Part shown: positions 31,489 to 40,231 of the stretch, piece after piece | Numbering within the stretch: the stretch's first letter is position 1 | How the letters are laid out: each line of letters starts with the position of its first letter | NCBI RefSeq assembly: GCF_003287935.1 | Contig: NZ_CP030287.1 | Location: forward strand, 8,140,532-8,183,339 | Source: Streptomyces sp. ICC1 | Lineage (GTDB): Bacteria > Actinomycetota > Actinomycetes > Streptomycetales > Streptomycetaceae | Reading direction: 5' to 3' | Length of the DNA: 42,808 nucleotides | Made by a program: the position numbers and the translations under genes | The notes under the pieces: model-generated | Database searches by the model: none | What the model saw: the letters and a program-made list of their open reading frames with translations, nothing else | Told to the model about the DNA's origin: nothing

Positions 31489-33519
31489 ATGGACGACCTC
31501 GCCCGGCTGGCGGCCCTGAACGGCGTCGCCACCACCTACCAGCCCGCCGAGGACGTCACCGTCCGGGTTCCGGAGTCCACCGTCGCCGCCGTACTGCGGC
31601 GGCTGGGGGCGGACACGGACACCCCGGAGTCCGTACGGGCACACCTCGCGGCGGCCGAACACGAGGCGGCCCAGCGGCTGTTGCCGCGCGTGCTGGTGTG
31701 GTGGGCCGGGTCGAGGGCGCCCGCGGAGCTGGGCGCGCTGCCGCCCGGGACCCGGATCCGGCTGGATCTGGAGGACGGCGGGGTGACCGAGGCCGCCGCC
31801 GGGTCGCCGGGGGCGGCCGCGGGGCTCCAGGAGGCCTTCGGCGGCCCGCCGGGGTCCCGGGGCGGGCCCTCGGGGCAGCCGCCGCTCGGCGTGCACCGGA
31901 TGCGCGCCGAAGCCCCCGACGGCCGCACCGCGACGGCCACCCTGATCGTGGCCCCCGACCGGGCCCCGGCCGCGCCCGGGCGCACGCACGGGCTCCTCGT
32001 CCAGCTGTACTCCCTGCTTTCGGAGCGCTCCTGGGGCATGGGCGACCTCGGCGACCTGGCGGAGCTGGCGCGTTGGGCGGGCCGCGTCCACGGAGCCGGC
32101 TTCATCCAGGTCAACCCGCTGCACGCGGCGGTGCCCGGCACCCCGACCGACCCCTCCCCGTACCGGCCCTCCTCGCGCCGCTTCCCCGACCCGGTGCACC
32201 TGCGGATCGAGGACGTCCCCGAGTGCGCCGCCGGCCCGAACCGGGCCGCCCTCACCGAACTGGCGGACCGCGGCGGCGAGTTGCGGCGCGAGGTGCTGGA
32301 GAAGGGCGCGCTGATCGACCGGGACGCCGTCTGGGCCCTCAAGCGGGCCGCCCTGGAGCTGCTCTACGCGGTCCCGCGCACGCCCGAACGGGAGGCGGCC
32401 TACGGCAGGTTCCGCGCCGAGCAGGGCGCGGAGCTGGACCGGCACGCCGCCTGGTGCGCCGCGCACGCCGGGGAGGACCCGCAGACCCGGGCCGATTTCC
32501 ACCGCTGGCTGGTCTGGCTGACCGACACCCAGCTCGTCGCCGCGCAGCGGGCCGCCAAGGAGGCCGGCATGGCGGTCGGCATCGTGCACGACCTGGCCGT
32601 CGGGGTGCACCCGGAGGGCTCGGACGCCTCCGGCTCGGAGCACTACGCCGAGGGCGTCTCGGTGGGGGCCCCGCCGGACGCCTTCAACGCGCGCGGCCAG
32701 GATTGGGGGCTGCCGCCCTGGCGCCCCGACCGGCTGGCCGCCGGCGGGTACGAGCCGTTCCGGGCCCTGCTGCGCGGGGTGTTCCGGTACGCGGGCGCCC
32801 TGCGCATCGACCACGTCATGGGGCTGTTCCGGCTCTGGTGGATCCCCGAGGGGGCCCCGCCCGCCGAAGGCGCGTACGTCTCGTACGACGGGGAGGCGAT
32901 GCTCGCCCTGCTCGTCCTGGAGGCGCACCGCGCCGGGGCCCTGGTCATCGGCGAGGACCTCGGCACCGTGCAGCCGGGGGTCCGTCAGGCGCTGGCCCGG
33001 CGCGGGGTGCTGGGCACCTCGGTGCTCTGGTTCGAGCGGGACTGGGGCGGCGACGGGGAGCCGCTGGAGGCGGAGCGCTGGCGGTCCGACTGCCTGGCCA
33101 CCGCCACCACCCACGACCTGCCGCCCACGGCCGCGAAGCTGGCCGGAGCCCATGTGGAACTGCGCGACCGGCTCGGCCTGCTGACCCGCCCGCTGGAGCG
33201 GGAGCGGGCCGAGGACGCGGCCGACACCGCGCGCTGGCTGGACGTGCTGGAGGACCTCGGCCTGGACACCAAGGACGAGGAGGCCGCCGTACGGGCCCTG
33301 TACGGGTTCCTGCTGCGCACCCCGGCCCGGCTGGTCGGGGTCTGGCTGCCCGACGCGGTGGGGGACCGGCGGCCGCAGAACCTGCCCGGCACCTGGGACC
33401 AGTACCCCAATTGGCGGCTCCCGGTCGCCGACGCGGAGGGCCGGCCGCTGACCTTGGAGGCCCTGGCGGCCTCGCCGCGCGCGAACTCCCTGTTGAGCGC
33501 GGTGCGGGACGGGGGGTGA
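31489..33519 (+). CDS. malQ: 4-alpha-glucanotransferase (amylomaltase, GH77)
   Basis: Cytoplasmic enzyme transferring alpha-1,4-glucan segments in maltodextrin and glycogen metabolism. It is full length at 676 residues. Motifs in order: LLVQLYSLLSERSWGMGDLG, FIQVNPLHAAVPG, SPYRPSSRRFPDP, then AGALRIDHVMGLFRLWW with the nucleophile Asp. VIGEDLGTVQ has the acid/base Glu, and TTHDLPPTA the third carboxylate. An Ala/Gly/Pro-rich insert at residues 102-132 looks like a linker. ATG 31489 follows AAGGA. It is preceded at 12 bases by the repeat-peptide gene. Confidence 0.95.
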   Translation: MDDLARLAALNGVATTYQPAEDVTVRVPESTVAAVLRRLGADTDTPESVRAHLAAAEHEAAQRLLPRVLVWWAGSRAPAELGALPPGTRIRLDLEDGGVTEAAAGSPGAAAGLQEAFGGPPGSRGGPSGQPPLGVHRMRAEAPDGRTATATLIVAPDRAPAAPGRTHGLLVQLYSLLSERSWGMGDLGDLAELARWAGRVHGAGFIQVNPLHAAVPGTPTDPSPYRPSSRRFPDPVHLRIEDVPECAAGPNRAALTELADRGGELRREVLEKGALIDRDAVWALKRAALELLYAVPRTPEREAAYGRFRAEQGAELDRHAAWCAAHAGEDPQTRADFHRWLVWLTDTQLVAAQRAAKEAGMAVGIVHDLAVGVHPEGSDASGSEHYAEGVSVGAPPDAFNARGQDWGLPPWRPDRLAAGGYEPFRALLRGVFRYAGALRIDHVMGLFRLWWIPEGAPPAEGAYVSYDGEAMLALLVLEAHRAGALVIGEDLGTVQPGVRQALARRGVLGTSVLWFERDWGGDGEPLEAERWRSDCLATATTHDLPPTAAKLAGAHVELRDRLGLLTRPLERERAEDAADTARWLDVLEDLGLDTKDEEAAVRALYGFLLRTPARLVGVWLPDAVGDRRPQNLPGTWDQYPNWRLPVADAEGRPLTLEALAASPRANSLLSAVRDGG

Positions 33520-33575
33520 ACCCGTACGGCACCCCCGGGCGCGCGGGTCGTTTGGGTGTTCGCTACGTTTGCACC

Positions 33576-33806
33576 GTGGACAAGAAGAACGCTCTGCGCG
33601 CCGGCGCCGTCACGGCCGGAACGACGCTGATGATGCTGCTGATGACGTCTCCCGCCCTCGCGCTCACCCGCGACGACGGCGACGACCCGGGTCCGGGCCT
33701 GAGCATTGCCGAGACGCTGGGCCTGTACGTGGCCGCGCCGATCGTGCTGTTCCTGGTCATCACCGGTCTGGTGATGGTCGGCGACAAGTCGCGCAAGCAG
33801 CAGTAG
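33576..33806 (+). CDS. Small exported or membrane protein of 76 residues
   Basis: GTG 33576 opens a short ORF. An N-terminal hydrophobic signal (LMMLLMTSPALALT) and an acidic loop (RDDGDDPGPG) precede a membrane helix (LYVAAPIVLFLVITGLVMVG) with a basic cytoplasmic end KSRKQQ. I recall similar small proteins in Streptomyces, with no assigned function. A strong palindromic terminator begins ten bases after the stop. Confidence 0.75.
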   Translation: MDKKNALRAGAVTAGTTLMMLLMTSPALALTRDDGDDPGPGLSIAETLGLYVAAPIVLFLVITGLVMVGDKSRKQQ

Positions 33807-33815
33807 GAAAACTTC

Positions 33816-33853
33816 CGGCGCGCCGGAGGTCCGTACGGACCTCCGGCGCGCCG
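33816..33853. terminator. Perfect 38-bp palindrome, bidirectional terminator
   Basis: The two 19-base halves are exact reverse complements centred between 33834 and 33835 (core GGTCCGTACGGACC). It lies between the small membrane-protein gene (+) and the convergent MarR gene (-). The remaining gap to 33927 is a GGGCCTGATC-type low-complexity repeat. Confidence 0.8.
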
Positions 33854-33926
33854 TCATGCCCGGACCCGGTCCCGGGCCTGATCGCGGGCCTGATCCCGTG
33901 ACGGGCGGGCCCGGGACCGGGCCTGC

Positions 33927-34460
33927 TCACGGGACCCCCGCCAGCACCTTGCGCAGCAGCGCCGTGAGGGTCGCGACCTCGGCCTCGTCGAGCCCGGTGA
34001 GCGCCGCGCGCTGTGCGTTCAGACCCGCCTCGACCGCCTCGTCGACGATCCCGAGGCCGCGGTCGGTGATCGTCACCTGGAGCCCCCGCCGGTCGTGCGG
34101 ATCGGGCTTGCGGCAGAGCAGCCCGGCCTTCTCCAGTTTGTCCAGCCGTCCCGTCATACCGCCCGTGGTGAGCATCAGCGTCGCCGACAGCTGGCGGGGC
34201 GAGAGGGTGTACGGGCTTCCGCTTCGCCGCAGGGTGGCGATGACGTCGAACTCCCCGCGCACGATCCCGTAGCGCGAGTAGGCCCTGTCCATCTCTTCGG
34301 CCATGGCCTTGGCGATCCGGAAGATCCGTCCGAAGACGGCCATCGGCGCGGTGTCCAGGGCGGGTCGCACCGCGAACCACTGATCGGCGATCGCGTCGAC
34401 GGGGTCCTTGGCGACCTCGGGTGCGGCTGCGGGCGCGGCTGCGGGCTTGGGCTCGGTCAT
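33927..34460 (-). CDS. MarR family transcriptional regulator
   Basis: A 177-residue winged-helix repressor. The DNA-binding domain reads LSPRQLSATLMLTTGGMTGR (recognition helix), then LDKLEKAGLLCRKPDPHDRR with the conserved wing Asp-Arg-Arg. An Ala/Pro N-terminal tail precedes helix 1. ATG 34460 is preferred to the frame opening at 34496. It diverges from an EamA transporter gene with a 26-bp near-perfect palindrome between them, so it almost certainly represses that transporter and itself, probably relieved by a transported compound. Confidence 0.9.
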   Translation of the reverse strand: MTEPKPAAAPAAAPEVAKDPVDAIADQWFAVRPALDTAPMAVFGRIFRIAKAMAEEMDRAYSRYGIVRGEFDVIATLRRSGSPYTLSPRQLSATLMLTTGGMTGRLDKLEKAGLLCRKPDPHDRRGLQVTITDRGLGIVDEAVEAGLNAQRAALTGLDEAEVATLTALLRKVLAGVP

Positions 34461-34512
34461 GGCCGCAGTATCCGGCTTCCGCTTGTTCCTTCGCAAGAAA
34501 GTTGCTTGTCTC

Positions 34513-34538
34513 TAAGTAGCTTAGTGCTAAGCTACTTA
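34513..34538. promoter_or_regulatory. MarR operator, 12-bp arms around TG
   Basis: TAAGTAGCTTAG and CTAAGCTACTTA are exact reverse complements separated by TG. It is an AT-rich island in the 116-base divergent gap, 38 bases upstream of the EamA start. A further half-site resembling AGCTACT lies at about 34545, suggesting a second binding position. Confidence 0.85.
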
Positions 34539-34576
34539 CAAGTGAGCTACTCGTCCCTGCCGGAGGAGCAACCGTC

Positions 34577-35542
34577 GTGAACCGCGTCGCCGTCATCGCC
34601 CTGACCGCCCTGGCCCCCATCTCCTGGGGCTCCACCTATGTCGTGGCCTCCGAGCTGCTGCCGCCCGACCGGCCGCTGTTCACGGGGGTGATGCGGGCCC
34701 TGCCCGCCGGACTGCTGCTGACCGGCCTCGCCCGGACCCTGCCCAAGGGGCAGTGGTGGTGGAAGTCCGCCGTCCTGGGTGCGCTCAACATCGGCGCCTT
34801 CTTCCCGCTGCTCTTCCTGTCCGCCTACCGCCTGCCCGGCGGGGTCGCGGCAGTCCTGGGCGCCGCGGGCCCCCTGTTCGTCGTGGGCCTGTCCGCCCTG
34901 CTGTTGGGGGAGCGGGCCCGGCCGCGGACCGTGGTGGCCGCCGTGGTGGGGGCCCTCGGAGTGAGCATGGTGGTGCTGACGGCCGAAGCCCGGCTCGATC
35001 TCGTCGGCATCGCCGCCGGCGTCGTCTCCTCGGTCTCGATGGGCGCCGGCACCGTCATGACCAAGCGTTGGGGGCGCCCCGAGGGGGCCGGGCCGCTGGC
35101 CATGGCCGGCTGGCAGCTCACCGCGGGCGGGCTGATGATCATCCCGTTGGCCGTACTGGTCGAGGGGGCGCCGCCCGCGCTCGACGGCAAGGCCTTCCTC
35201 GGCTACGGCTACATGATGCTGATCAACACCGGACTGGCGTACTGGCTCTGGGTGCGCGGCATCGGGCAGCTGACCGCCACCTCGGTCACCCTGCTCGGGG
35301 TGCTCTCCCCGCTGACCGCCGCCGTCATCGGCTGGGCGGCGCTGGGTCAGGGGCTGTCCCCGGTGCAGGTGCTGGGCATGGCGGTCGCCCTCGGCGCGAC
35401 CCTCGCGGGGCAGACGGCGGGTGGGGCGGCACGGTCCAGGCGTCGGGCCACCGAGGCCCCTGCCGCTGAACCGTTCAGTTCTGCTGAAGAAATCGATCGA
35501 AATGTTTCGATAGACCTGACGGGTGACTCGGTGCGACGGTAG
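34577..35542 (+). CDS. EamA/DMT family transporter
   Basis: Ten-helix drug/metabolite exporter of the inner membrane, 321 residues. It has two EamA halves: the first from ALTALAPISWGSTYVVASEL to GALGVSMVVL, the second from GIAAGVVSSVSMGAGTVMTK to AVALGATLAGQTAG. GTG 34577 has GGAGGAG upstream. The last 40 residues are a hydrophilic extension overlapping an operator-like palindrome, so a slightly earlier natural stop in relatives is possible. Divergent MarR regulation suggests export of a toxic or signalling compound; the substrate is unknown. Confidence 0.92.
   Translation: MNRVAVIALTALAPISWGSTYVVASELLPPDRPLFTGVMRALPAGLLLTGLARTLPKGQWWWKSAVLGALNIGAFFPLLFLSAYRLPGGVAAVLGAAGPLFVVGLSALLLGERARPRTVVAAVVGALGVSMVVLTAEARLDLVGIAAGVVSSVSMGAGTVMTKRWGRPEGAGPLAMAGWQLTAGGLMIIPLAVLVEGAPPALDGKAFLGYGYMMLINTGLAYWLWVRGIGQLTATSVTLLGVLSPLTAAVIGWAALGQGLSPVQVLGMAVALGATLAGQTAGGAARSRRRATEAPAAEPFSSAEEIDRNVSIDLTGDSVRR
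35496..35511. promoter_or_regulatory. Palindrome inside the end of the first transporter gene
   Basis: ATCGAAATGTTTCGAT has exact 7-bp arms around TG. It lies in the last 16 codons of the first EamA gene and 75 bases before the second EamA start, in a locally AT-rich stretch. It is well placed as an operator or promoter element for the second gene. Confidence 0.55.
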
Positions 35543-35585
35543 GACGACGATCGACACACACCGAACCCCGAGGGGGAGACACACA

Positions 35586-36524
35586 GTGGCCGTCATGGAC
35601 CGCGTCCGTACCGTTTCGCAGACAGAGCAGCCCGGCAGCGGGGGCACCCGGGCCAAGAAGGGAGCCACCGGCCTCGGCGTGCTCCTCGCCCTGCTCGCGA
35701 CGGTCGTCTGGTCCGGCAGCTTCGTCGCCACCCGGGGCATGGCGGACAGCATCCCGCCCGTCCAGGCCGTCTTCTGGCGCTGGACGATCGCCACCGTCGC
35801 CGTAGCCCCCTTCGCCGCCCGGCAGGCCTGGCGGCAGCGGGCCCTGATCCGCGAGCACTTCGGCTACATCGCCCTCGCCACCCTCTTCGGCGTCACCCTC
35901 TACAACACCCTCGTACACCAGGCCGGACTGACCACCTCCGCCTCCAACATGGGCATGATCATGGCCGCCTCGCCGGTCGTCATGGCCCTGTACGCCCGCA
36001 TCGGCGGCGAACGGCTCGGCGCCCGGCGCACCTTCGGTCTGGTCCTCGCGGCCCTCGGCGTCCTGCTGCTGGTCGGCAAGGGCTCGATCCGGTTCGACTT
36101 CGCCGCCGGCGACCTGTGGATGTTCGGCGCCGCCCTGTCCTTCGCCACGTACAGCGCGCTCCTCAAGCGCAAGCCCGCGGAGCTGGGCGGCCTCGCCTTC
36201 CTGATCACCACCTTCGTCCTCGGCGCGCTGATGCTGGCCCCCGCCTACGCCGTGTCCGTCCGGGTCCAGGGCGGCTTCCACGTCACCCCCTCCACCGCCG
36301 GAATGCTCCTCTACGTCGGCGTCTTCTCCTCCGCCGTCGCCTTCTTCGCCTGGAACAAGGCGGTCTCGCTCATCGGCGCCTCCCGCTCCGGCGTCGTCTA
36401 CTACCTCCAGCCGGTCTGCGTCGCGGTCCTCGGCTTCCTCCTCCTCGGCGAGCAGACCGGCCCGGCGCAGCTGCTGTGCATGGCGCTGATCCTGGGCGGC
36501 GTGGGCCTCGGTGCCCGGCGGTAG
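35586..36524 (+). CDS. Second EamA/DMT family transporter
   Basis: A 312-residue ten-helix exporter. N-terminal half: LLATVVWSGSFVATRGMADS, PVQAVFWRWTIATVAVAPFA, SASNMGMIMAASPVVMALYA. C-terminal half: DLWMFGAALSFATYSALLKR and SRSGVVYYLQPVCVAVLGFL, then the final helix LLCMALILGGVGLGARR. GTG 35586 is preferred because GGGGGAG stands 9 bases upstream; ATG 35595 is an alternative. It is only distantly similar to the upstream transporter, so the pair is not a recent duplication. A truncated LysR gene follows 10 bases later. Confidence 0.92.
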   Translation: MAVMDRVRTVSQTEQPGSGGTRAKKGATGLGVLLALLATVVWSGSFVATRGMADSIPPVQAVFWRWTIATVAVAPFAARQAWRQRALIREHFGYIALATLFGVTLYNTLVHQAGLTTSASNMGMIMAASPVVMALYARIGGERLGARRTFGLVLAALGVLLLVGKGSIRFDFAAGDLWMFGAALSFATYSALLKRKPAELGGLAFLITTFVLGALMLAPAYAVSVRVQGGFHVTPSTAGMLLYVGVFSSAVAFFAWNKAVSLIGASRSGVVYYLQPVCVAVLGFLLLGEQTGPAQLLCMALILGGVGLGARR

Positions 36525-36534
36525 GTTCGGTCCC

Positions 36535-36879
36535 ATGACGGAGTGGGACATCAAGAAGCTGCGGATCCTGCGGACCCTCGCGGAACAGGGGACCGTGACC
36601 GCGACGGCCGAGGCGCTGCACATGACGCCCTCGGCCGTTTCGCAGCAGCTGACCAACCTGGCCAGGCTCCTCGGGGTCCCGCTGCTGGAGGCCCAGGGCC
36701 GCCGGGTCCGCCTCACGGACGCGGCCCACCTCGTCCTGCGGCACGCGGACGCGGTCTTCGCCCAGTTGGAGCGGGCGGACGCGGAACTGGCGGGGTACCT
36801 GACGGGGGGGGCGGCTTCGGGGGGCCGGAACGGCCGGAACGGAATCCTTCGGGTGTGCCACGCGTTGGGAAGGTGGTAA
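36535..36879 (+). pseudogene. LysR-type regulator cut after the DNA-binding domain
   Basis: ATG 36535 begins a normal LysR HTH: KKLRILRTLAEQGTVTATAE and LHMTPSAVSQQLTNLARLLG, then the linker helix to AELAGYLTGG. At about residue 91 similarity ends; a Gly-rich stretch and HALGRW lead to a stop at 114 residues. Full LysR proteins have about 300 residues, and the co-inducer domain is absent. The break near 36808 lies in a run of G, where frameshift or a false join is easy. A short DNA-binding protein cannot be excluded but is unlikely. Confidence 0.75.
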
Positions 36880-36922
36880 CCCATGAGTACGCACTGCCCG
36901 CACCCCCCACACTGGAGGCGCC

Positions 36923-38122
36923 TTGACCGGCTCCCGTCCCTTGCGTCCACGGCTGCGCGCCCTGCGGCCCGAAGCCTTCGGCGCGGACCCGTCCGGTGCC
37001 CGGCTGGAGCGGATCCGGCGTTCGCCGAACTTCGCCGAGGGCGTGTTCCAGAACCCGGTGGGGGCCCGGACCAGACCCTCCGGGTCGATGGCCGAGTTCG
37101 CCAAGATCTACTTCCACAAGGAGCAGCGGCTCCGACGCAACCCCGGCGCGCCCATCCCGGTCTACCCGACGACGCTCGCCGAGCTGGCGAAGCCGCCGGC
37201 GAGCGGACTGCGGGTGACCTGGATGGGGCACTCCAGCGTGCTCGTCGAGATCGACGGGCGCCGGGTCCTCTTCGATCCGGTCTGGGGCGAGCGGTGCTCC
37301 CCCTTCCCCTTCGCCGGGCCCAAGCGGCTGCATCCGGTGCCGGTGCCGCTGGCCTCGCTGGGCGACGTCGACGTCGTGGTGATCTCGCACGACCACTACG
37401 ACCACCTCGACCTGCCGACGATCAAGCAGCTGGCCGGCACGGACACCGTCTTCGCCGTGCCGCTCGGCGTCGGAGCGCACTTGGAGCGCTGGGGCGTCCC
37501 GGCGGACCGGCTGCGCGAGCTCGACTGGAACGAGACCACCAAGGTGGCCGGGCTCTCGCTCACGGCCACCCCGGCCCGCCACTTCTGCGGCCGCGGCCTG
37601 CGCAACCAGCAGTTCACGCTCTGGGCTTCGTGGGTCGTCGCGGGGGACGAGCACCGGGTGTTCCACAGCGGTGACACCGGGTACTTCCCCGGGTTCGGGG
37701 AGATCGGCGCGGAGCACGGGCCGTTCGACGCGACGATGATCCAGATCGGGGCGTACAGCGAGTACTGGCCCGACATCCACATGACGCCGGAGGAGGGCAT
37801 GCGCGCCCACCTCGACCTCCAGGGCGGCACACCGCACGGCACGATGCTGCCGATCCACTGGGGCACCTTCAACCTGGCCCCGCACCCGTGGGACGAGCCC
37901 GGCGAGGGCACGGTGGCCGCGGCCGAGGGGGCCGGGGCCGCGATCGCGCTGCCGGTGCCGGGCCAGCCGTTCGAGCCGGGCGCGGCGGACGCGCCGGCTT
38001 CGCCGTGGTGGCGGCCCTTCGTGGCCGGGGGCGGGATCCGGCCGGCGGCGGACGTACGGATCGAACTGCCCGGGCGGGTCCGCGGCGAAACGCGTGAGGA
38101 GCCGGAGGCGGTCGGCTCCTAG
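36923..38122 (+). CDS. Metallo-beta-lactamase-fold hydrolase (NAPE-PLD-like)
   Basis: A 399-residue binuclear-metal hydrolase of the YtnP/NAPE-PLD-like group. The metal motif HDHYDHLD is near residue 156; further ligands are in ATPARHFCGRG, FHSGDTGYFPGFGE and MLPIHWGTF. The N-terminus FGADPSGARLERIRRSPNFA and the HSSVLVEIDGRRVLFDPVW strand are family-typical. Substrate is probably a phosphodiester or lactone and is not defined. TTG 36923 is preferred because GGAGG stands 5 bases upstream; no other in-frame start fits the conserved N-terminus. Confidence 0.9.
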   Translation: MTGSRPLRPRLRALRPEAFGADPSGARLERIRRSPNFAEGVFQNPVGARTRPSGSMAEFAKIYFHKEQRLRRNPGAPIPVYPTTLAELAKPPASGLRVTWMGHSSVLVEIDGRRVLFDPVWGERCSPFPFAGPKRLHPVPVPLASLGDVDVVVISHDHYDHLDLPTIKQLAGTDTVFAVPLGVGAHLERWGVPADRLRELDWNETTKVAGLSLTATPARHFCGRGLRNQQFTLWASWVVAGDEHRVFHSGDTGYFPGFGEIGAEHGPFDATMIQIGAYSEYWPDIHMTPEEGMRAHLDLQGGTPHGTMLPIHWGTFNLAPHPWDEPGEGTVAAAEGAGAAIALPVPGQPFEPGAADAPASPWWRPFVAGGGIRPAADVRIELPGRVRGETREEPEAVGS

Positions 38123-38359
38123 TGCCGGTGCCGGTGCCGCGTGCCGTCGGGGGCGCCCGGCGGTGAGCCGCAGGGAGTGGGCGGGGAGCGTGGGGCGCCC
38201 GGGGCCGGTGGTGCGCACCCGGGCGACCCGGGGTGCGCCGGAGTGTGCGCACCCGGCGCATTCGGGCTTGCGTGCGAGCGCTCCATCGGGAGCGGGAAGC
38301 ACCCGGGCGAAGTTCCCCAACTGCCCGTCGTGGGCGGCAGCGAGCGGTCTAGCGTGGGT

Positions 38360-38380
38360 ATCCGGTGATCAACACCGGAT
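38360..38380 (+). promoter_or_regulatory. Hairpin or operator upstream of the conservon
   Basis: ATCCGGTG and CACCGGAT form exact 8-bp arms around ATCAA, 44 bases before the cvnA start. It may be a leader hairpin or a repressor site. The rest of the 300-base gap 38123-38423 is G/C low-complexity sequence (gccggt repeats, gtgcgcacccgg motifs) without a supported gene. Confidence 0.4.
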
Positions 38381-38423
38381 CCCGGTACGCCCGGGGGCCG
38401 GGCCCCACTGACCGAGGACGCCG

Positions 38424-40184
38424 ATGTCCGGACTCCGCGCCGCCCGCCACTCCCCGTCGAGACACGCCGTCACCGGTCCCAGCCGGCAGATACGCCCCCA
38501 GCTCGTCCGCGCCGCCGTGCTGCCGACCCTGGCCGCCGGGCTCAGCGGCGCCGCCGCGGTGATCTTCACGCTCCAGCTCGGCGGCGGCGAGGGGTCCCGG
38601 GACACCCGGCTGTGGCCGGTGCTCGCCGGCTGCGCCCTGCTCGTCGTCGGAGCGCTCGCGGCCGCCCTGCTCGGTGCCCAGCGCGGAGCCAAGACCGTCC
38701 GCGACCGCTGCGAGGCACTGCGCCGCTCCAGCGTGCGCGGCCGCCAGGAGCTGCGCACCGCCGCCGACCGGCTGGAGCGGGGCGAGCTGCCCGCCCTGCC
38801 CGTGCGCGGCACGGGGTCCCTGCCGTCCTTCGGGTCGCACGCGGGCGTGGACGAGTTCTGGCTGCTCTCCCAGGAGTTGCGCGGGGCCAGGGAACAGGCC
38901 CACGCGACGCTGGTCCGGCTCGGCGCTCCCGTCGCCCCCACCGACAGCGACCGCAAGGTCGAGGTCTTCGTCAACCTCGCGCGCCGCCTGCAGTCCCTCG
39001 TGCACCGGGAGATCTCGCTGCTCGACGACCTGGAGGACACGGTCGAGGACCCGGACCTGCTCAAGGAGCTCTTCCACGTCGACCACCTCGCCACCCGGAT
39101 CCGCCGGCACGCCGAGAACCTCGCGGTCCTCGGCGGTGCAGCCTCGCGCCGGCAGTGGACCCGGCCCATCGACCTGAGCGAGGTGCTGCGCTCGTCCGTC
39201 GCGGAGGTCGAGCAGTACACCCGGGTCAAGGTGGTGCCCCCGGCGGGCGGCACCGTACGCGGCCACGCCGTCGCCGACGTCGTGCACCTGCTGGCCGAAC
39301 TCGTCGAGAACGCAACGGTGTTCTCCGCCCCCGACACCGATGTCGTGGTGCGCGCGGAGCGGGTCACGGCCGGGATCGCGGTCGAGGTGGAGGACCGGGG
39401 CCTCGGCATGCCGCCCGAGGAGGCGCACCGGATGAACGCCCTGCTCGGCGACCCCGACCAGATCAGCGTCCGGCACCTGCTGGCGGACGGGCGGATCGGC
39501 CTGTTCGTCGTCTCCGCGCTGGCCCGCCGGCACGGGATCGCCGTCGAGCTCAAGTCCAACATCTACGGCGGCGTGCTCGCCGTACTGGTCCTGCCGCAGG
39601 AGCTGTTGGGGGCGGAGGCACCGAGTGCGGCCGATGCCCTGGGCGGATCCCGGGCGACCTCGTGGGGGACCGGCGAGGGGGCGGGCGCGCCGCCTCTGGA
39701 GCCGGTGCGCGTGAGCCTGCCCGGGGCGGAGTCTTCCTGCGCTCCACCGGCCGTGCCGGGATGGGCCGTTGGTACGCCGGGCACCGTGCCCCGTACGACA
39801 TCGCCCGCCGGGGAGGCGGCGCGGACGCTGGCGGCCCCGATGGCTGTGGCGGTGCCGGCGGTTGTGCCCGTGACCGCGTCCGTGCCCGCGTCCGTGACCG
39901 AGTCCGTGACCGCGTCCGTGACCGAGTCCGTGGCTGGGCCGGTGCCGGTATCCGTGCCCGTGTCCGTGCCGGTGTCCGGGTCCGTGCCGGCCGCCCGGGT
40001 CGGTGAGGAGCGGCCGCCGCTGCCCCGGCGGCGGGCGCAGGAGCACCTCGCGCACCAACTGCGCGAGGCCCCCGCACCCCGGCCGGCCGACGACGCGCGC
40101 GCGGAGCGGCCCGTGCACGACCCCGGCCTGATGGCCGCCTTCCAACGGGGCTTCGGCCTCGCCCAGTCGGAGCACCAGACGTGA
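38424..40184 (+). CDS. cvnA: Conservon sensor kinase-like protein CvnA
   Basis: First gene of a Streptomyces conservon, a membrane-associated complex likened to G-protein-coupled signalling. Two N-terminal membrane helices (AAVLPTLAAGLSGAAAVIFT and LWPVLAGCALLVVGALAAAL) are followed by a helical region. The HATPase_c domain is next: HLLAELVENATVFSAPDTDV (N box) and VEDRGLGMPPEEAHRMNALL (G1). No phospho-acceptor His box is obvious, as usual for CvnA. Residues 400-525 are a low-complexity tail with Val/Pro/Thr/Ser repeats. 586 residues; ATG 38424 has GAGGA upstream. It overlaps the possible GTG start of cvnB. Confidence 0.9.
   Translation: MSGLRAARHSPSRHAVTGPSRQIRPQLVRAAVLPTLAAGLSGAAAVIFTLQLGGGEGSRDTRLWPVLAGCALLVVGALAAALLGAQRGAKTVRDRCEALRRSSVRGRQELRTAADRLERGELPALPVRGTGSLPSFGSHAGVDEFWLLSQELRGAREQAHATLVRLGAPVAPTDSDRKVEVFVNLARRLQSLVHREISLLDDLEDTVEDPDLLKELFHVDHLATRIRRHAENLAVLGGAASRRQWTRPIDLSEVLRSSVAEVEQYTRVKVVPPAGGTVRGHAVADVVHLLAELVENATVFSAPDTDVVVRAERVTAGIAVEVEDRGLGMPPEEAHRMNALLGDPDQISVRHLLADGRIGLFVVSALARRHGIAVELKSNIYGGVLAVLVLPQELLGAEAPSAADALGGSRATSWGTGEGAGAPPLEPVRVSLPGAESSCAPPAVPGWAVGTPGTVPRTTSPAGEAARTLAAPMAVAVPAVVPVTASVPASVTESVTASVTESVAGPVPVSVPVSVPVSGSVPAARVGEERPPLPRRRAQEHLAHQLREAPAPRPADDARAERPVHDPGLMAAFQRGFGLAQSEHQT
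39865..39989. repeat. 12-bp tandem repeats in the cvnA tail
   Basis: About ten imperfect units of tccgtgaccg(a/c)g or tccgtgcccgtg occur in frame. They encode SVTESVTASVTES-like and PVSVPVSVPVS-like sequence. The length is likely to vary between strains. Confidence 0.8.
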
Positions 40185-40231
40185 CCCCGGCCTCTCACCC
40201 GAATCACCCGAAAGCTAAGGAGCGCACCCCC

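Noticed and set aside
30649..33153. 834-codon frame on - opposite malQ
   Set aside because: Shadow of malQ with low-complexity Gly/Arg/Pro content and no recognisable domain.
38349..40175. 608-codon frame on - opposite cvnA, with a Gly/His repeat
   Set aside because: The repeat mirrors the 12-bp coding repeat of the CvnA tail; there is no ribosome site and no domain.
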